This document shows, piece after piece, positions 22,031 to 37,000 of a stretch of DNA of 64,000 bases. The DNA is from Meandrina meandrites (lineage: Eukaryota > Cnidaria > Anthozoa > Scleractinia > Meandrinidae). The stretch's first letter is position 1, and each line of letters starts with the position of its first letter. Location of the stretch: positions 13,641,783-13,705,782 of the forward strand of contig OY855914.1 in assembly GCA_963693305.1 (NCBI GenBank), in the 5' to 3' direction. The translations under genes and the position numbers were made by a program. The notes beneath the pieces were generated by a model. That model was not told the DNA's origin. It saw only the letters and a list, made by a program, of their open reading frames with translations, and did no database searches.

Positions 22031-25000
22031 GTAACTTTAAACCAGTTAACGTTTAAAGATGCTTGTGCTAGCTTTAAAGACATCGTTAACGCCAGGGTTA
22101 ACGCGAAAATCGTAACATAATCACTACAACAATCTCTGTCAAAAAGTGGAATCGAAGAAAATCAATCATTGAAGAACAATCAACACTATCAGCTTAAGTT
22201 CAATATAAGCTTTATAAGCTTAAAAAAATCAATATATTCTATTTAACAAATAAATTCTGTTTTGCCGTGTGGCTTTTCAGTTACAGATCACAGATGAGTT
22301 TTCGACGTCAAAATGTGGTAAGAACAAACAAGTTGCCCATCGGCGAGTGACTCACTGATACATGATGTTCTTACCACAAACTGACTTTTTTATGAACAGA
22401 TACAGAATGATGGGAAATGAAAGCATCAGCGAAAAAACTAACCATTTGGAAAGTTACTCAATTCTGTGTGCTCTTAGCATTTAACTGCCATTCATGGATT
22501 TCACTACATAAACACTTGCAACTTTTGATAAATTATTATTAGCAATATTGGATGAGGCCGAGTATGATATGAAAAATTATGCAGATCAAGGAGGGTTTTA
22601 TCCACCGAAGCTGAAGGCTGAGGGGGATGACACCCTCAGAGATCTGCATAATTCTTCATAACATATGAAAGCCGAATTCAAAAACTGTTTTATTATTCAT
22701 TCAAACATTTCCAGAGCTCTAAAAACACAAAATGCATTTTTTTATGTGTGTTTTTGCTATCTTTATCATCTAATAATTTAGAAATGTTTTGTAGCCATTT
22801 CGCACTTTCAAGCTGTTCAGCATAAAAGCCATTATTGGGTGGCATCAATTGTCCAATGATTTTCTATTAACCTTGACATAATCAGATCAATGTTTAGCCA
22901 GTGCTGCTAATGATAAAGTTGTTGTCACTTATATCAAAGGCGATGTCTATGATTCAACTGAAATTAGTGCTGGGGTAAGTGTATTTCAAAGATTATGTTA
23001 GCTTATGAACCAATAGTATGATTACAAATTAACTAAATGTGAGTTAAATATGTCAGATCAAGGGCACAACAACTACCAGATATTTGCTCCCAGGCCTCTG
23101 AGGTTCACCTGGCCAGAAATTATCTTAGCTGAAATGATCATGCATAGTAGCTGTAATAGAGTTTATACTAAATTGACCACTTGACCTAAATGGGGCTTTT
23201 CAGGGCCAATGTGAAACAAATGTTGTAAATAAACATAACACTACTTAATTTCTCTGGTATTCAAGTCATCCGATTTCTTTTCTTTTGTTGCTGTCAAACC
23301 TCTATTCTCGTATTTCATGGCCACCCTTTTTTCATTTGTCAGAGTCCCAGTATATTTCATACATAGCTATAATAATGAACAACAACCTCCTTTGCTGAGG
23401 TTTTACAGTATTGTGTGTTGTAAATTTCAGGAGGGAAATACCTGTGTTTCATTCAATTCTTCCTCTCGTTATTTACTGACTGGTGGAAAAAGCAAGACTC
23501 TTAATATTTGGGATATGAAGACCAAGAGTATCAAGAAGACATACAAGGTTAGTCCTTTCAAAGAGGAAAACAATAAACAACTGATGAAGTACTTGTTTTA
23601 TGGTTATCAGCTAATGTTTTGTACATTTTATGGTTACGGTTGTTGCTTCTATTGAATATTGAATATTAACTGTCCAGTATTAATTTGTTTGGATCCACTG
23701 CCGAGCCTTTAAGGGTAAACCATTGAATAATGAGTGATCTTTTTTCCAACTTGAAATCTAGCTTTTGGCCATGGTTGTTTTTGTTGTGCACAGTTTATTT
23801 TTTGTGCTTGTTTATGTGCTGTTTGTATCACATTTTCTTTCTCGACCTTTCAATAATGATTGTTTATGTCTCCATCATGTACAATTTCTGTGTTCTTGTA
23901 ACTCACACAGTGAGAAGCGCTCAATGCATGCGTAGAAGATAAATCTATGTTAAATACTTGAACTCACCAATGGCTTACATACAGGCTTTGTAGTGCCAAA
24001 TTAAAACCGCAAATTAATTCAATTAAACTCTGAGACCTCATTCATAGTGCTTTATATGAAATTATTCTTGATTTGGCACATTCATAAACTGAAACCCAAT
24101 CTGTTGATTAATCAAAAATATTAGGTTATAATTGGTTTTATTTTTGAAAAAAATGTAAAAGAAACTGCGACTGATGTCACTGTTTGCAAAAAAATGAAAA
24201 AAAAGATAAACAAGAAGAACAGCTTTTCATCACATACAGTGTAGCTTGCACTAGGAATTTTAGCACAAATTTCCTAACAACCAGAAAACAAAATTTCCAG
24301 CTGAACACACTTGTTTATCTGTTATTAGTAATTATTTGTATTCTTTGCAAGTTGAGTGCAATTAATTTGATTGTCTATTTTTAAAGTTGGGATATGAAAG
24401 TTGAAAATTTTTATTATTAAATTTTAGTAAAATAGTGTTTTTCATGAATGTGTACATTGTTTTACAGTGTAAGTGAATTATAATTTGTCTGTGATAGGAT
24501 CACAAGGATATTGTATCCTGCCTGACATTTAACTGGAATGACACATCTGTTGCCTCAGGATCAGTGAATGGAGATATTTTACTTCACAATGTCATGACAG
24601 GACAAGCCTCTGATCCTCTGAGACTTTCAAAAACTCAGGTAGTTAACTCCTAATCTCTCTTTTTAGGGTGGAAAAAATAACATAATGATTATTTTCATCA
24701 GGTGTTTTACCATTTTGGATCTGGTTCACCAAGAAAGCTTTCGCAATTTATAACATGGTTGAAATACTCCATTGCATCATAAACTGACTCAAGTCTGATC
24801 ATGCCCATTTATTGAGGCAGGTACAAAACTCGGACCGGATCAACTCGGACCAGTCCGGGTCGGATCAGGTCGGATCAACTCGGATCGACTCGGATCGACA
24901 ACACATGAAAATAAGTCATCTGTACGCCAGTTAAAAGGTGCCAACTACGATTGTACACCAGTGCGCCGCACAAGTTTGAAATACACGCCAGGGTGCATTC

Positions 25001-28000
25001 CGTGTACACCCAACGCCAAAGATACGCCAAGGTTTTAAAAGTCTGCGCCAAGGTTCTTTGTTATTCTTATATACAATATGTCATCTGTACGCCAGTTAAA
25101 ACGCACCGAATACGATCGTACGCCAGTACGCCGCCAACTTTCGAAATCCACGCCGAAGATCTTCGGCGTAACCTACGTAACCGAAGTTCTCACCCGTCAT
25201 TTTGTTTACTAGTACCAGTTCCTTTCGAAACTAGTGCCAGTTCCTTCCAAACAAAAAATAGAGTCTGTCATTCAGAATATTTTTTGTTTGTTTGTTTTTA
25301 CAGTAGGCGATGTTAAAATGTTTATGGAACTCCTGGTTGCGAAAATAGTATGAAATTTATCTTCAAGTGTTCACGCTCACTATTTTCACATTTCCGTGCA
25401 ACCCTGTATTATTCTGTTTGTCATATAGACTTACTGCATTTGAAACATGGTGAACGTAACACAACGAACAAGGGAGGTAAAACCTAAACATCGAGCTCAT
25501 GAGACAAAACGCTCGATCAAGTTAATGCAAGAACCATAACCTTTAAACAACAGAGAATGTCTCTCTAGAACCAACTTCTAGCTTTCTCAAAATCAAGCTA
25601 CAACAGTCTCTGGCGAGGCCGGACAAAGACAAATATGTCATCCGTGATAAGATCAATACATCTTGCAACAGTAATAATGAAAAAGCCGGGCCCGGCATCG
25701 CAAATATAAATGCAAGCAATCAACAGTTTCACGGAATATTTCAGTCCTTGTCCTACCAGAGTGAATGGCACTTTGAGAACTTAAAGCATATCTTGCAAAT
25801 AGAAATGAGCCAAAGTAAACCACATTAGCGAAACGTGTGGGAAATTATAGAGCTTGAGGTGTCACACTTTACAAACAGGAAACTGTGCAGTCCTAAATAT
25901 AAACCTCTAGACATTTGCTTGACCTGGCACAAGTAAAACAAAATGGCGGGTGAAGACGGTGAACGATCAAAAATCAAAATGGCGCGTAAATGGCCCATTT
26001 CTGAGAGGAATTAAACCCACAATTAGATAAAAATTTAATATATTTCTCAATTTATTTATTTTTTGTTGATCCGAGTCAATCCAACCTGATCCGACTCGGA
26101 CTGGTCCGAGTTGATCCGGTCCGAGTTGATCCGGTCTGAGTTTTGTACCTGCCTCATTTATTGTACTTGGTTGACTTTCGAATTGCTTCAAGTGCTTTTG
26201 GATTTCATTCATTGAACACTTGAAGAAAATGAAGAAAGTGGAAGTGAAGTGGAAGTGAAGTGGAAAAAAATTTCATTTGAAGTTGACTTAAAATAAGCTG
26301 CATTGTTGAAACCTTGCTTTTAATTTTTGTTGTGTCCTTCTGGCCAAATGCAAAGAGAGCTGTTCTGTTTCATCACTTTTTAGGTTTTAAAAGACCTTGA
26401 TGTCCTCTTTTTAGGCAGTCAAGTACTCTTTTGGGTTATTTCTTTCCATTTTGAAATCCAAAAAATTATGTGTTTCTTGTTTGCAAGAGAAGAGAAACAT
26501 TGTCCTGAATTCAGCATCAGAGACATTGTTATACTTTTCTTCAAGGTTTTATAAAACCAAAAACCAACCGCTGATTGGATAGCCTGCATAACAAGCATTA
26601 CCGTGGGGTTTGCATGCAAGCATTCCCTCGCTCCCCTTCCCATCCCCTTTCCTTTTTTTTTGCTCTCGCCAAATTTTTGTGCAACCAAAATCTTCACTCG
26701 CATGCGACGCACAGCACTTCGCTTGCATGGGAACATTTGCTACGCAGGCTACTGATTGGACTAAAATGGTCTTAACTTGGAGGGTTGCTGTATATTGATC
26801 AAACGCATTTTTTTATTCTTGATTGCTTTCAAGAGTATGAGTGCTGCCTATGCTTATGCTTTGGCAGCAACTAGGCTGAATGACAGGATTTTGTCAGCAG
26901 AGTTTCTGCAATTGGAGTTGATAATCTATTTTGGCTATGGAATCTTGAGTAGTTGTATAATGTCAAGCGTATTTAATATCTTCAGAAACAGTATTTTTAA
27001 GGAGAGTATTTTCACAAATCATTAAGAATCAGCAAAGAATGTACATGTGGAGCTCTGTTTTTAGACTTGGTGTGCCTCTAAAAAGGTGCTGCAAAGTAAT
27101 TTGAAATCAGTTACGATGAAAGGTTTACATGAATGTAAGGAATATCATTCTCTTTACTAATGCTATAAATTTTGGTAACAGGCTGTGCGGGACATTCAGT
27201 TTTCACACTTCAAAAAAAGTTTACTTGGTGCAGTCAGTGATGATGGAGCTCTCAACTTGTGGGATTCTAACACAAAAAAACTTTCAACGTCATTTGCCTC
27301 TGATCACAAAGGACCTGCAACTGGGCTAAGTTTCTCACCCATGAATGACATGCTATTATGCAGTGTAGGACTGGACAAAAGAATTGTGTTTTATGATGTT
27401 CAGCAGAAAAAGTAAGTGCAACTAGTAAATTTCAACAGACCAAGTCTTGGACCAGAAAATAAAATACGGAAGCTACTTGACAGATGCAAAATTCGTCTGA
27501 TGATAATATCTCAAATTAAGGTATCAGCCACGGTTAAAAAAGTTCCATTTTCAAAGTTTGGGATTTTGTAATGTTGAGATAAAGCTCTTCAAGAGCATTC
27601 TTTTTAAAAAAAAATTCCACAAAAAAATTTTAATTCTGCGCGGAGGTATTGAGCGTAAAAGTTTTAACTGGGTCAATTATGTTAATTGGCCGTTGACAAG
27701 TCTTGTCATGTACTGGATAACTTGTCTGTCAACGCGTCACGAAACAAGCCACATGATCTCTCAGCTCCATTGTATCACGCAAGAAATTTGCAAGTTCGCG
27801 GCGTCTGTTTCAGTGCGGTAAAGAAGAAAAAAGGTCCTGTCTGTTCTCTTCTACCATGCTAAGGCGTAAAAAAGCGAAAAAAAAGACACGTTCAGCGCAG
27901 ATTGGGCTGAAAAATTACCGCAAAGTGACAAAGGCTCACGCTCGTACTACAATATAAAAGATGAATTGTTAAAACAGTCTAGCGGCCAGTCGAGCACGGA

Positions 28001-31000
28001 GTCGGTTTCCGCACCTAAAAGTGCGAGCCGTTCAAAGATTCATGTGGAAGAACGGAATAATGATGAAGCAGGCGAGACATGGCAGAAGCTCAGTGGCCAT
28101 TCCATAATAGCTGGAAAGGAACTCCTTGAAAATGTCGGCAATAAAAATGTCATTGGTTCGACTTGGATGCTCAGTGCCAAAACGAAAGCTGCCCGTCGCA
28201 AGAGAGAAATCTTGCATTTTCCACGACTGAAAAAAGCAGGGTATTTGAGATAAATCGAGCATCAGTCACGAACGTAGGAGTCATGTAGGCCTGTCGCCTT
28301 TATTATACCAAGTTTTTATGGATTGAGCTGAATAGGAGTGGGAACAAGCGCGAGTATAAACATGTAAATAAAACTAAACTGCGGCACAGTACTGACCGCG
28401 TTGGCGCCCAGCGTGTCTCATTTCGGCCAGCATGGCATCTTTTGTGTTGATTGACTGTTGTTCACTCTCCATTTCGTTTTCGTTGACTCCATTCGTAGTT
28501 TGTTCCCGGGTCTGTTTCCCTTTGAAAGACTTCCTTTTTGCTTTCGGCATATTAAACAACCTAGCTCGCAGCATGTCAAGAAAATTTTATTAGCAACTTG
28601 TGGTACTAATAGTAGTTACGGAAATGCGGCTCCTTGTGCGGAGTCAGAATTTTGAATTTATTTACCTGTGTCAATTCGATCTGTGACCGAACGAAGAAAA
28701 TTTAGAAAAGAGCATTTCCCGCAACGTTCCGCGTAAACTTAAAATCGCCTGCTGTATGTTACCTGTCATGTACCTATTGTTATAGTAAGATGATCCTTTC
28801 TGGTGTTCATCAACTTTGACGCTTAGGCATCGTAATCCCTTTACGGGTAGGATGCCGCCGAAAATACACTTTGCTATTTTTCTCGGAAAGAAGATTTCGA
28901 TAAATTGAGCGTACGTTTTTAGCTCCAAGTCGGCAGCCCCTCGACCGATTTGGCTGAAATTTGAGTAATCTCTATTTGTCCACAGGAAGTGCTGGTGATT
29001 TGTCTTCCCTAACTTTATCTGCTCATTAAAAAAGAACAAACCCACTTGTCAAAAATCTGAGACACGGTTTTTTAGTGGAACTTGTTGAGAGGCAAATGTG
29101 GTGTTAATCGTTTTTTTCCGCTTATTTTCGGCGGACCTGGAGCTTGATTTGCACAGACACATACTTTTGCAAAAAAGTCTCGCTATCGCATTTTTTTAGG
29201 TTTTTGTTAACTTTGAAGGAAAAATCCATAATCTGGAACAATTAAGCTTTCAGAAAATGTATGGTTTGTAGGGGTTTGTATTAAAAACAAAAGCACTAAA
29301 GTGATCGGCATGCAGACGGTCCTGAAGGGTGGCTGATACCTTAAGCAATCCAACATCCTGTAAACATCACTCAAAATGGCAGGCTATAAATATGTGTTTG
29401 TGCTTATGAGAAGTCAGATACTTACTGGTCATTTCCTTTCACATGTGGCACAGACTATTTAAAGCTTTAAAACTTTATGTACAGTACAACAGTAAATTAA
29501 ATTGTTTGTGATTGGTTGAAATTAATTACTCACGAAGCAACATGTGTGGTATGATGCCAACTTATTGTTTACACTCCATTGATATCAAGTTAGGTCAACA
29601 AACAATTATTTTTATTATTATTGCCCCATGTATCAGAGTTTCCTGGTGTATTAAGATATTACCCTACTACTCTCAGTTTTACATGGAGCAAAATCTCTTT
29701 TTTTTTAATTCTGCAGCCAAGATTACTTGTTGAAGTGCTACTATGATCAAATTTTCACCCCTTGCAATTTTAGGCGTTTCAAAGAGTATTTAATGAAAGA
29801 TTTAAAATGCTGTTTACCATTTTCAAATATCTATTGTAGTTCCAGAGATATTTAAGCTAAAAAAAATCGTAAAATATGCAAATTAGGGAACTGATGATGT
29901 CATCTACGTCTGCCAAATCCATTGATATGCTTGCTAGATCTCGCATGTAAGGCATTATTTACAAATATTAACAGAGAGTGCCAGAATTGGCCAGAAAGGC
30001 CTTAAGCATTTGGGGGATCTGGAACCTAGTATGTTGCCATGGTAACTAAGTTGTCAAGTTCATATTGTGAAACACAACTAGCAGAGTGTTATTGCAAAGA
30101 ATCAGAGACTTTCAATACAAATTGGCTGAGATATCACTTTCTTCGTATTTAATCAGAATTTGGTTGAGTGTATGACGTCACTACTTTGCTAATTTGCATA
30201 TTTTAAAACTTGAATATCTCTGGAAAGAAAAGAGGTATTGGAAAACAGTAAACGCCATTTTTCTTCTCATATAGAGTACTTGTTAATATTTTAAAACGGT
30301 TGCAAAAGAAAACATGCGAATTTCATCATAGTAGCACTTTAATAGCCCAATTTCGATATTTTAATATTCAGCCTAAAACAATAGACATCACTTTTAGGCT
30401 CCGGGGAATAAACCCCACAAACTCTATAGTTTATTACCTGGAGCCTCATACTGAGGTCTGAATTTTAATATATCAAAATTGGGCTATATCAGACTGATTT
30501 CATTACACATGCTGACAATGCAGCTTTAAGAAAAATAAAACAATAATTCCACTAGAGTACAATTTGTAATACTCATACTATTTTACAGTGCATTTCACAA
30601 AACTTTTGACAAACGGTTTCCGAAAGTTCATTTAAAATTTCTGAAGTTCGCTATAAACTTGGGAATTTCATTCCATAGTTGTCATTGAATTTCATGTGCA
30701 GTGAAGTTGGCAAGTTGTGAAGTTTGCAAGCTGAGAAGTTCACAAGTTGTGAAGTTCAAGTTGCTATATCTGTTTGCTTTCAAGTTTCTTGGGCACTGTA
30801 ATTCCAGGCCCTCTGCCTATTTTCTATTGAAATAGCAGCTATAATGCAAGAAATTTTCATAGATCCCATTTCTGAAAAACAACAAAAAATGGAACATGTT
30901 ATATTCCATTCAGTAACAAGCTGCCCTAGTCTTTGCTTTTAACATATTGCGATAGTTGAAGTGGGATCATCAAAACAATCTAAAAATCCAGTTTTTGTTA

Positions 31001-34000
31001 GTAAAATCATTCCACCTGCATCCTAAGTAAAGTTCTCATCTAAACTTACAGAGCATGGAATACAAACAAATTGTAATGCCCCAAAAGGAAATATACTTTC
31101 TGAATGCCAATAGGTCTGTGGTTTTAGAATTAATATGGAATGAATATTTGCAAATGTAAAGTTTTTATCACCAAGCAAAAAAACAGCGTAGCAATTTCTA
31201 AGCAGATGCCATCTTTCATTTTGACACTCCTATAATATTCGCTTTTGCCAAATACATACAGAAAATAGAAAACCATGAAACCTGAGGTCAACCGAGGAAA
31301 AATAGAGAGGTGGACCTGTCAAACAAAAAATGGTTTGACCGTGTGATGCTTGTGTAGACAATCTTGGTCAAAAGTCTTCGGAAACTTCACATTTTTGCTG
31401 TCAAATGGTCTTGGCCTTTTCTTCCCCCTCCCCACCCCCAACACAATGTTAATCTTATTTTCAACCCAGCTGAGCTGCAATATATCAACATTGTTTAGGG
31501 GGCGTAGAAATCGGAAAACTTGTTCAAATGATCAATTCAGTTGTGATTGTTTCTTCTGAGTTGGTGTGTCCCAAGGACTTTTGGCCACTCAGCCCAGGAT
31601 TGCTGGTTCAACCAGCCAACTGCAGATGCCATGTTGGAATAACAGCCTTTTAAAGAAGTCAGTGCAAGCAGTAAAAAAATTACATGTTTGCCGTCTTACC
31701 TTCTTTTCTGCTTTGTGGCTTGTAGAAAAACAGAAAAACTAACATTTTATGTTTCTGTGTTTAATTGTTTCTTTGTTTTAAAAGGTCAGTGAAAGTTATG
31801 ACAGCGGAATCCCCTTTGACGTCTGTTGATTTCATGTCTGATGGAGGAACTCTTGCAGTGGGTTCAACTAGAGGTTTGTTGAAAGACAGACAGACAGACA
31901 CCTTTATTTAATTTTGAGGCTCAGGGTAGTCCTTTCATGGGCTTAAAAGCAGCCTGCTATTAACAGGAGCCCTGGAAATGGTAATAACAATAGCATTGAT
32001 GATGATGATGATCATAATAATAATAATGGCATTTATATAGTGCATAATTTCCATACGTTCACGGAATCTCTGTGAGATTTGAACACTACTGCTGTTTTGT
32101 TTGTATTCAAAGGATCCAAAATATCAGCTTGTACAGCTTCTAACTGTTTAAGCAAGTCTCGACAGGATGTTAAAAGAACAGTGAGATTCCATTGTTTGCC
32201 ATTTGGAAGAAATGATCTTGCCAAGAAATTGGTTAGTGTACAATCTTTGGCAGCGGAAAAAAATTTGAGCCAAAAATTTTTACTCAAAATGTGCCGATAC
32301 TTTATCACAGAACACGATGAAAGTCTTAAACTTATAAATATACTACAAAGTAGTAAAACGTAAAACAGAAAGGGACCACAAACAAAAAATGCTGCTAATG
32401 TAGGATCTACATTATAAGTACAAGAGATCTTATCTGCCGAAAAAAATTAATATGAATAACATTACAAACAATACTTCAAGGCTGCATCCCTCCTTAAAAA
32501 GTTCTGGTTGTGTTGTTGTCTCGCAAATTCTACTTTTTCACATAGTATCAGCCTTGCGGTGTTGTTTGTAATACTACAAAGACTCAAAAGCTGACTCATA
32601 AAGGATATCGCGACTTTAAACCAGTCTTGCTTTAAATATGTGGTGTGTAAAGAAGCTCATTAGCTAACTAGTTACATGGGCTACGGTGTGACAGTGATCA
32701 CTTACAGTGATCATTTACAGTGACAGTGATCATTTACAGTTAGTAGGAAACAGACTGGTGAAATGATTTACAGACATGCCTGTCTAAATAAATTGCTAAA
32801 TTCTGATCAGTTTGATGCACAGCTTTTGATGACTTTCCTTGAATGAAACATTTTGTTGCAGTTCCTTGGTGGTTTCTCCTCCTTGCCATAGGATTTTTTC
32901 TTTCAAAGACATTTTAGTGGTGATTCAGTTTAGCGGCAATCTATTAAAATATTTTTAGTCACAACTCAAACTGATTTGAAATTGACTGGCTTGGTTGAAA
33001 ATTTATATATTACACCCCTGGGGTCTGAATTTTTATTGACTACAGTTTATTTTTTGGTTCAAATTTTATATTTTTTATTCAGTTCTAAATTTTAATGATG
33101 GCTGAGGATGGTGTACATAGTGTTGTTCAAAATTCTTTATTGGGTAATCATGTTTCGCTTATATACATCGCCGGAAGTGACGTAGACTAGTCAATCAAAT
33201 ATCAAATCACTACATCGCCCTTTTCTTTTTTTGAAAACCAAACAAAACTGATGTCATCATGTACATAGGCCGCCGATGAAGATATCGACAGTCGAGTCAA
33301 TGTTCACCCTTTATGGGTCGAAACCATATCTGTTTACAGGGTTACGGATCCTCTTGGATCTCCGTGCTGATTCTTCATGTTGTTCTGGTTCTGCATGTTG
33401 ATCACCGTATTCATCCTCGCTGTCGTCGCCCCAGTCAACTTTCTTGGAATATGACATGTTCCGGGTCGTAGTTCGGCCATTGTTTGCTTTTGCAGTGACC
33501 ATGTTGTGTTTCCTTGCGGTCACAGTGAGCTGTTCAGGATTGAATCTTGGCGTAAGTTTGTTCTTCTTCGGTTGTAGGCAAATAACAACATCTCCTTCTT
33601 TGATGTCCAACTCCTGGACTCTGTGTTTCTTGTCGTAGTACAATTTGTTGTTTTGCTTTTTAGTTTCAATGTTCTCCTTTGCAAGTTTGTGTTTGTTGAG
33701 GACCTTCTTTCTCTCCAATTCTGGTAGATGTCCTTTAATCGGTCTGTTGAACAGTAGCTCACAGGGGGCGATTTTCGTTGTTGTATGAGGAGTTGACCGA
33801 TAGGTTAGAAGGAACCTTTGGAGTTCTTGTCTCCAATTTTTCCCTTCGATTGTGGCTGTTTTCATCATTTTCCTGAGGGATTCATGAAGCTTTCTGCATT
33901 AGCATTTCCTTGGGGCCAGAGCAGAGTGCTTGTTTGCCATTCAATGCCAAGCACTTGCATGTATCGTTCATAGTCGTGGCCGTTAAAAGGAGGTCCGTTA

Positions 34001-37000
34001 TCAGTTTTAATTTTGTTTGGAATGCCATGTGTTGCAAATATCTTGTCAAGTTTTGGTATGCACACTCTTGCTTCTGTCGAATTGACTATTTCAACTTCTG
34101 GGAACTTGGACCATGTGTCTGTTACAACAAGCAAATATTCACCAGTCTGGGGTACAGGGCCATAGAAATCTATTGCTACACTTGTCCATGGGATATCCGC
34201 TGTAGGGGTTATTTCCATCGGCTGAAGTGGATTACCATGTCCCACTGTTTGGCAAGCGATGCATTTATCAATCATTTCTTGTACTCTTTTATCCATGTTG
34301 GGGTACCAAATTTTTTCGCGCAACAGGCTCTTTGTTTTTTCGATTCCTTGATGCCCGACATGTCCTAGTTGAGTTGCTTTTTGCTGTAATTCGACTGGGA
34401 TCACTAATCTGGTCCCTTTTAGGAGTATGTTCTCTGCCGTACTAATGGTCAGTTCGTCAGCGCATAGATGATATGGCTTGATTTCTGGATCTTTATCGTC
34501 CCATTTTCCACTTTGGATGCTTTGTCTGACTTAAACAAGGACTGGTCTCTAGATGTGGCTTCTCTGATGTCTTGAATGGTCATTGACTTGGGAATCGTGT
34601 GGTTTACAATGTAGTTGACATATTCTTCGGCCATCTGCTCCTCCTCTGGGACAGTGCGCGTTGGCGAGTGCGGATGCCTACTCAGATAATCGGCTTCATT
34701 CAGCAATCCTTTCTGGTAAATGACTTGGAAATTGTAAAGTTGCAGCTTCATCATCCATCGCTGTATGCGTGCCGGTGGGTTTGATCTTGGATTGTTGAAT
34801 ATCGCCTCTAAAGCGCGGTGGTCAAATTCTGATCCGAGAAGAAACATTCGAAAATGTTCAATACCCCACACTAGACTGAGTCCTTCGATGTCTGTTTGGG
34901 AGTACCTTCTTTCCACTGGACTCAGTGCTCGGCTGGCATAAGAGATAATCTTGTACGGTTGTCCCCTCTGTGCTAGAATCGTGCTTATTCCTTAAGGCGA
35001 TCCATCAACAATTACAAGGCTTCTCTTGGTTGTGTCGTAGTAGGCCATGACTGGCGCTTGAGTTAATTTCTTCTTCAGCTGTTCAAAAGCTTTCTGCTGA
35101 GGGAGTTTCCACTCGAAAATAGTGTTCTTTTTCGTAAGTTCCCTTAGCGGTGCGGTGATTATGGCATAATTGGGAATATATCCATGACACATGTTTGCCA
35201 TAATTTCCAAGGAAACTGCGAACCTCACTTGCATTCTGGGGTGCGCCACATTGACGAGTTTGTTGATTCGTTCAGGATCCGGCCTTGTGCCTTTGGCAGT
35301 AAACATTAAGCCATAGAACGTTATTTCTTTCTGCAAGAAGCGGCACTTTTCTCCCTTGGCTTTGAGGTTTAGTGTTTTCAGACATTTTAGGCAGTTCTCA
35401 AGAGCCTCATCATGTGCGTGCTGTGTTTTGCCATGAATGATTATGTCGTCAGCAATGTTTTTCATACCTCATATGTCTTCGAGGTTTTTTTCTAAAACAT
35501 TTTGAAAGATTTCTGCCGCGCTACAAGTTCCATTGTTCAGGCGTTTGTATCTGAACAAGCCATCATGTGTGGTGAATGTTGTGATAAATCAACTTTCTGG
35601 CTCCAATTCAAGTTGATGATAAGCTTGCTTTAGATCAATCTTTGAGAAGAATTTTGACCCGTTGACCTCGGCTCTGAAATCCTGTAATGTCGGCATGATG
35701 TGCTTTTCTCTTTCAATTGCCTGGTTGGCTTCTCGCATATCCACACAAATGCGGGTTCCTCCGTCTTTTTTAGGCATGCAAACGATCGGGGAGATCCAGG
35801 GAGTTGGTTAATTTACAACTTCTTCAATGATGTCCTGTTCCACTTAGTCTAATTTCTGGAGTTCTGTTGACACCTCCTTTCTCATGTGGTATGGGATTCG
35901 ACGTTGTGGTTGTAGAATTGGTTTGACATCGTCTCTTATGTGCAATTTGATTTGTTGATTGTTCAACTTTCCTTGTCCTTCGAAGACCGTGCTGTATTTG
36001 TTTAGAATCTCTTGAATCTTAGGATCACTGGACGTGGGGACACTCGTTGTCTCATTCATGATGGGTGTCTTTGGTAGATCAGAATGTGGCGGTGCATTTG
36101 TAACTGGTGTCCCATTATCTTTGTGGTGACAAGCCTCGTGGATCGGCATGATTGACACAGTGTTAATGAGTTTAATTAACTCTAAATCCTGAGCGGTTTT
36201 AGCGCTCAAAAGATTTCCTCCCACGCCATCAACAACATACAGCGGTGTAACGCTTTTTTGACTCAAGCGTCGCTTGAAATTGGCCTTTCAGAGGGAGAGG
36301 CGCTTGTGATCCATAAGCGTAGATTTTCGTTGAACTCTTCTGCAAAGATATGTCATCTTTCATGTGGTCGTACGTTGTGGAGTCAATTAGGTCAACTGTG
36401 GCGCCGGTATCGACAAGGAATGACACGTTCTTCCCATTTACAACCACAGTTGTTTGAAGGGACTTCTTCTGATCCTGGTGTATAGTGTACGCATAATTCT
36501 CATCCAAGCTACTTCTGTCATCATCGGGGCTGATGGCTGTTTTCGTCTGGACAGCCCTGGCTTGTTGCATGTTTCGTTGAAATTTTCTTTGCGGTGGGCG
36601 CGTGTACTTCGATCGTGGTCGAAATTGTTCCTGTCTTGAATTCTCGGCGAGTTTCTTATTTCTGCGGCACATCCGTGCAAAATGACCTTCAATCCCGCAA
36701 TTAGCACACACTGAATTCGTCGCAGGGCATGGGCGAGCTTCGTGAGGGTAGTCAAATCCACAATAAAAACATTTCCGCTGAGTAGTAGTAATTTCATTGA
36801 TTTAGTGTCGGTGAAATTGTTCCTCCATTTCACTAGCTTGTACTGCGCTAGTTTGTGCTTTGCATCCGTCAATTAACATGTCTTTTAAGGAGTATGTGGA
36901 GTCTTTGAGAGCCCGTTTTCATATCCTTGTTGAGGTACTGTTGCACACAATCTGCATTTTAATTCCAAAATCGGTGTCATTGAATTCACAGTATTTCGCC

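Noticed and set aside
24951..25316. 121-codon plus-strand frame
   Set aside because: It lies in the interior of the MULE-type element and is made partly of its internal repeat; no domain.
33910..34368. 152-codon plus-strand cysteine-rich frame
   Set aside because: It is antisense to the gypsy integrase, whose zinc-binding and catalytic motifs are clear on the minus strand.
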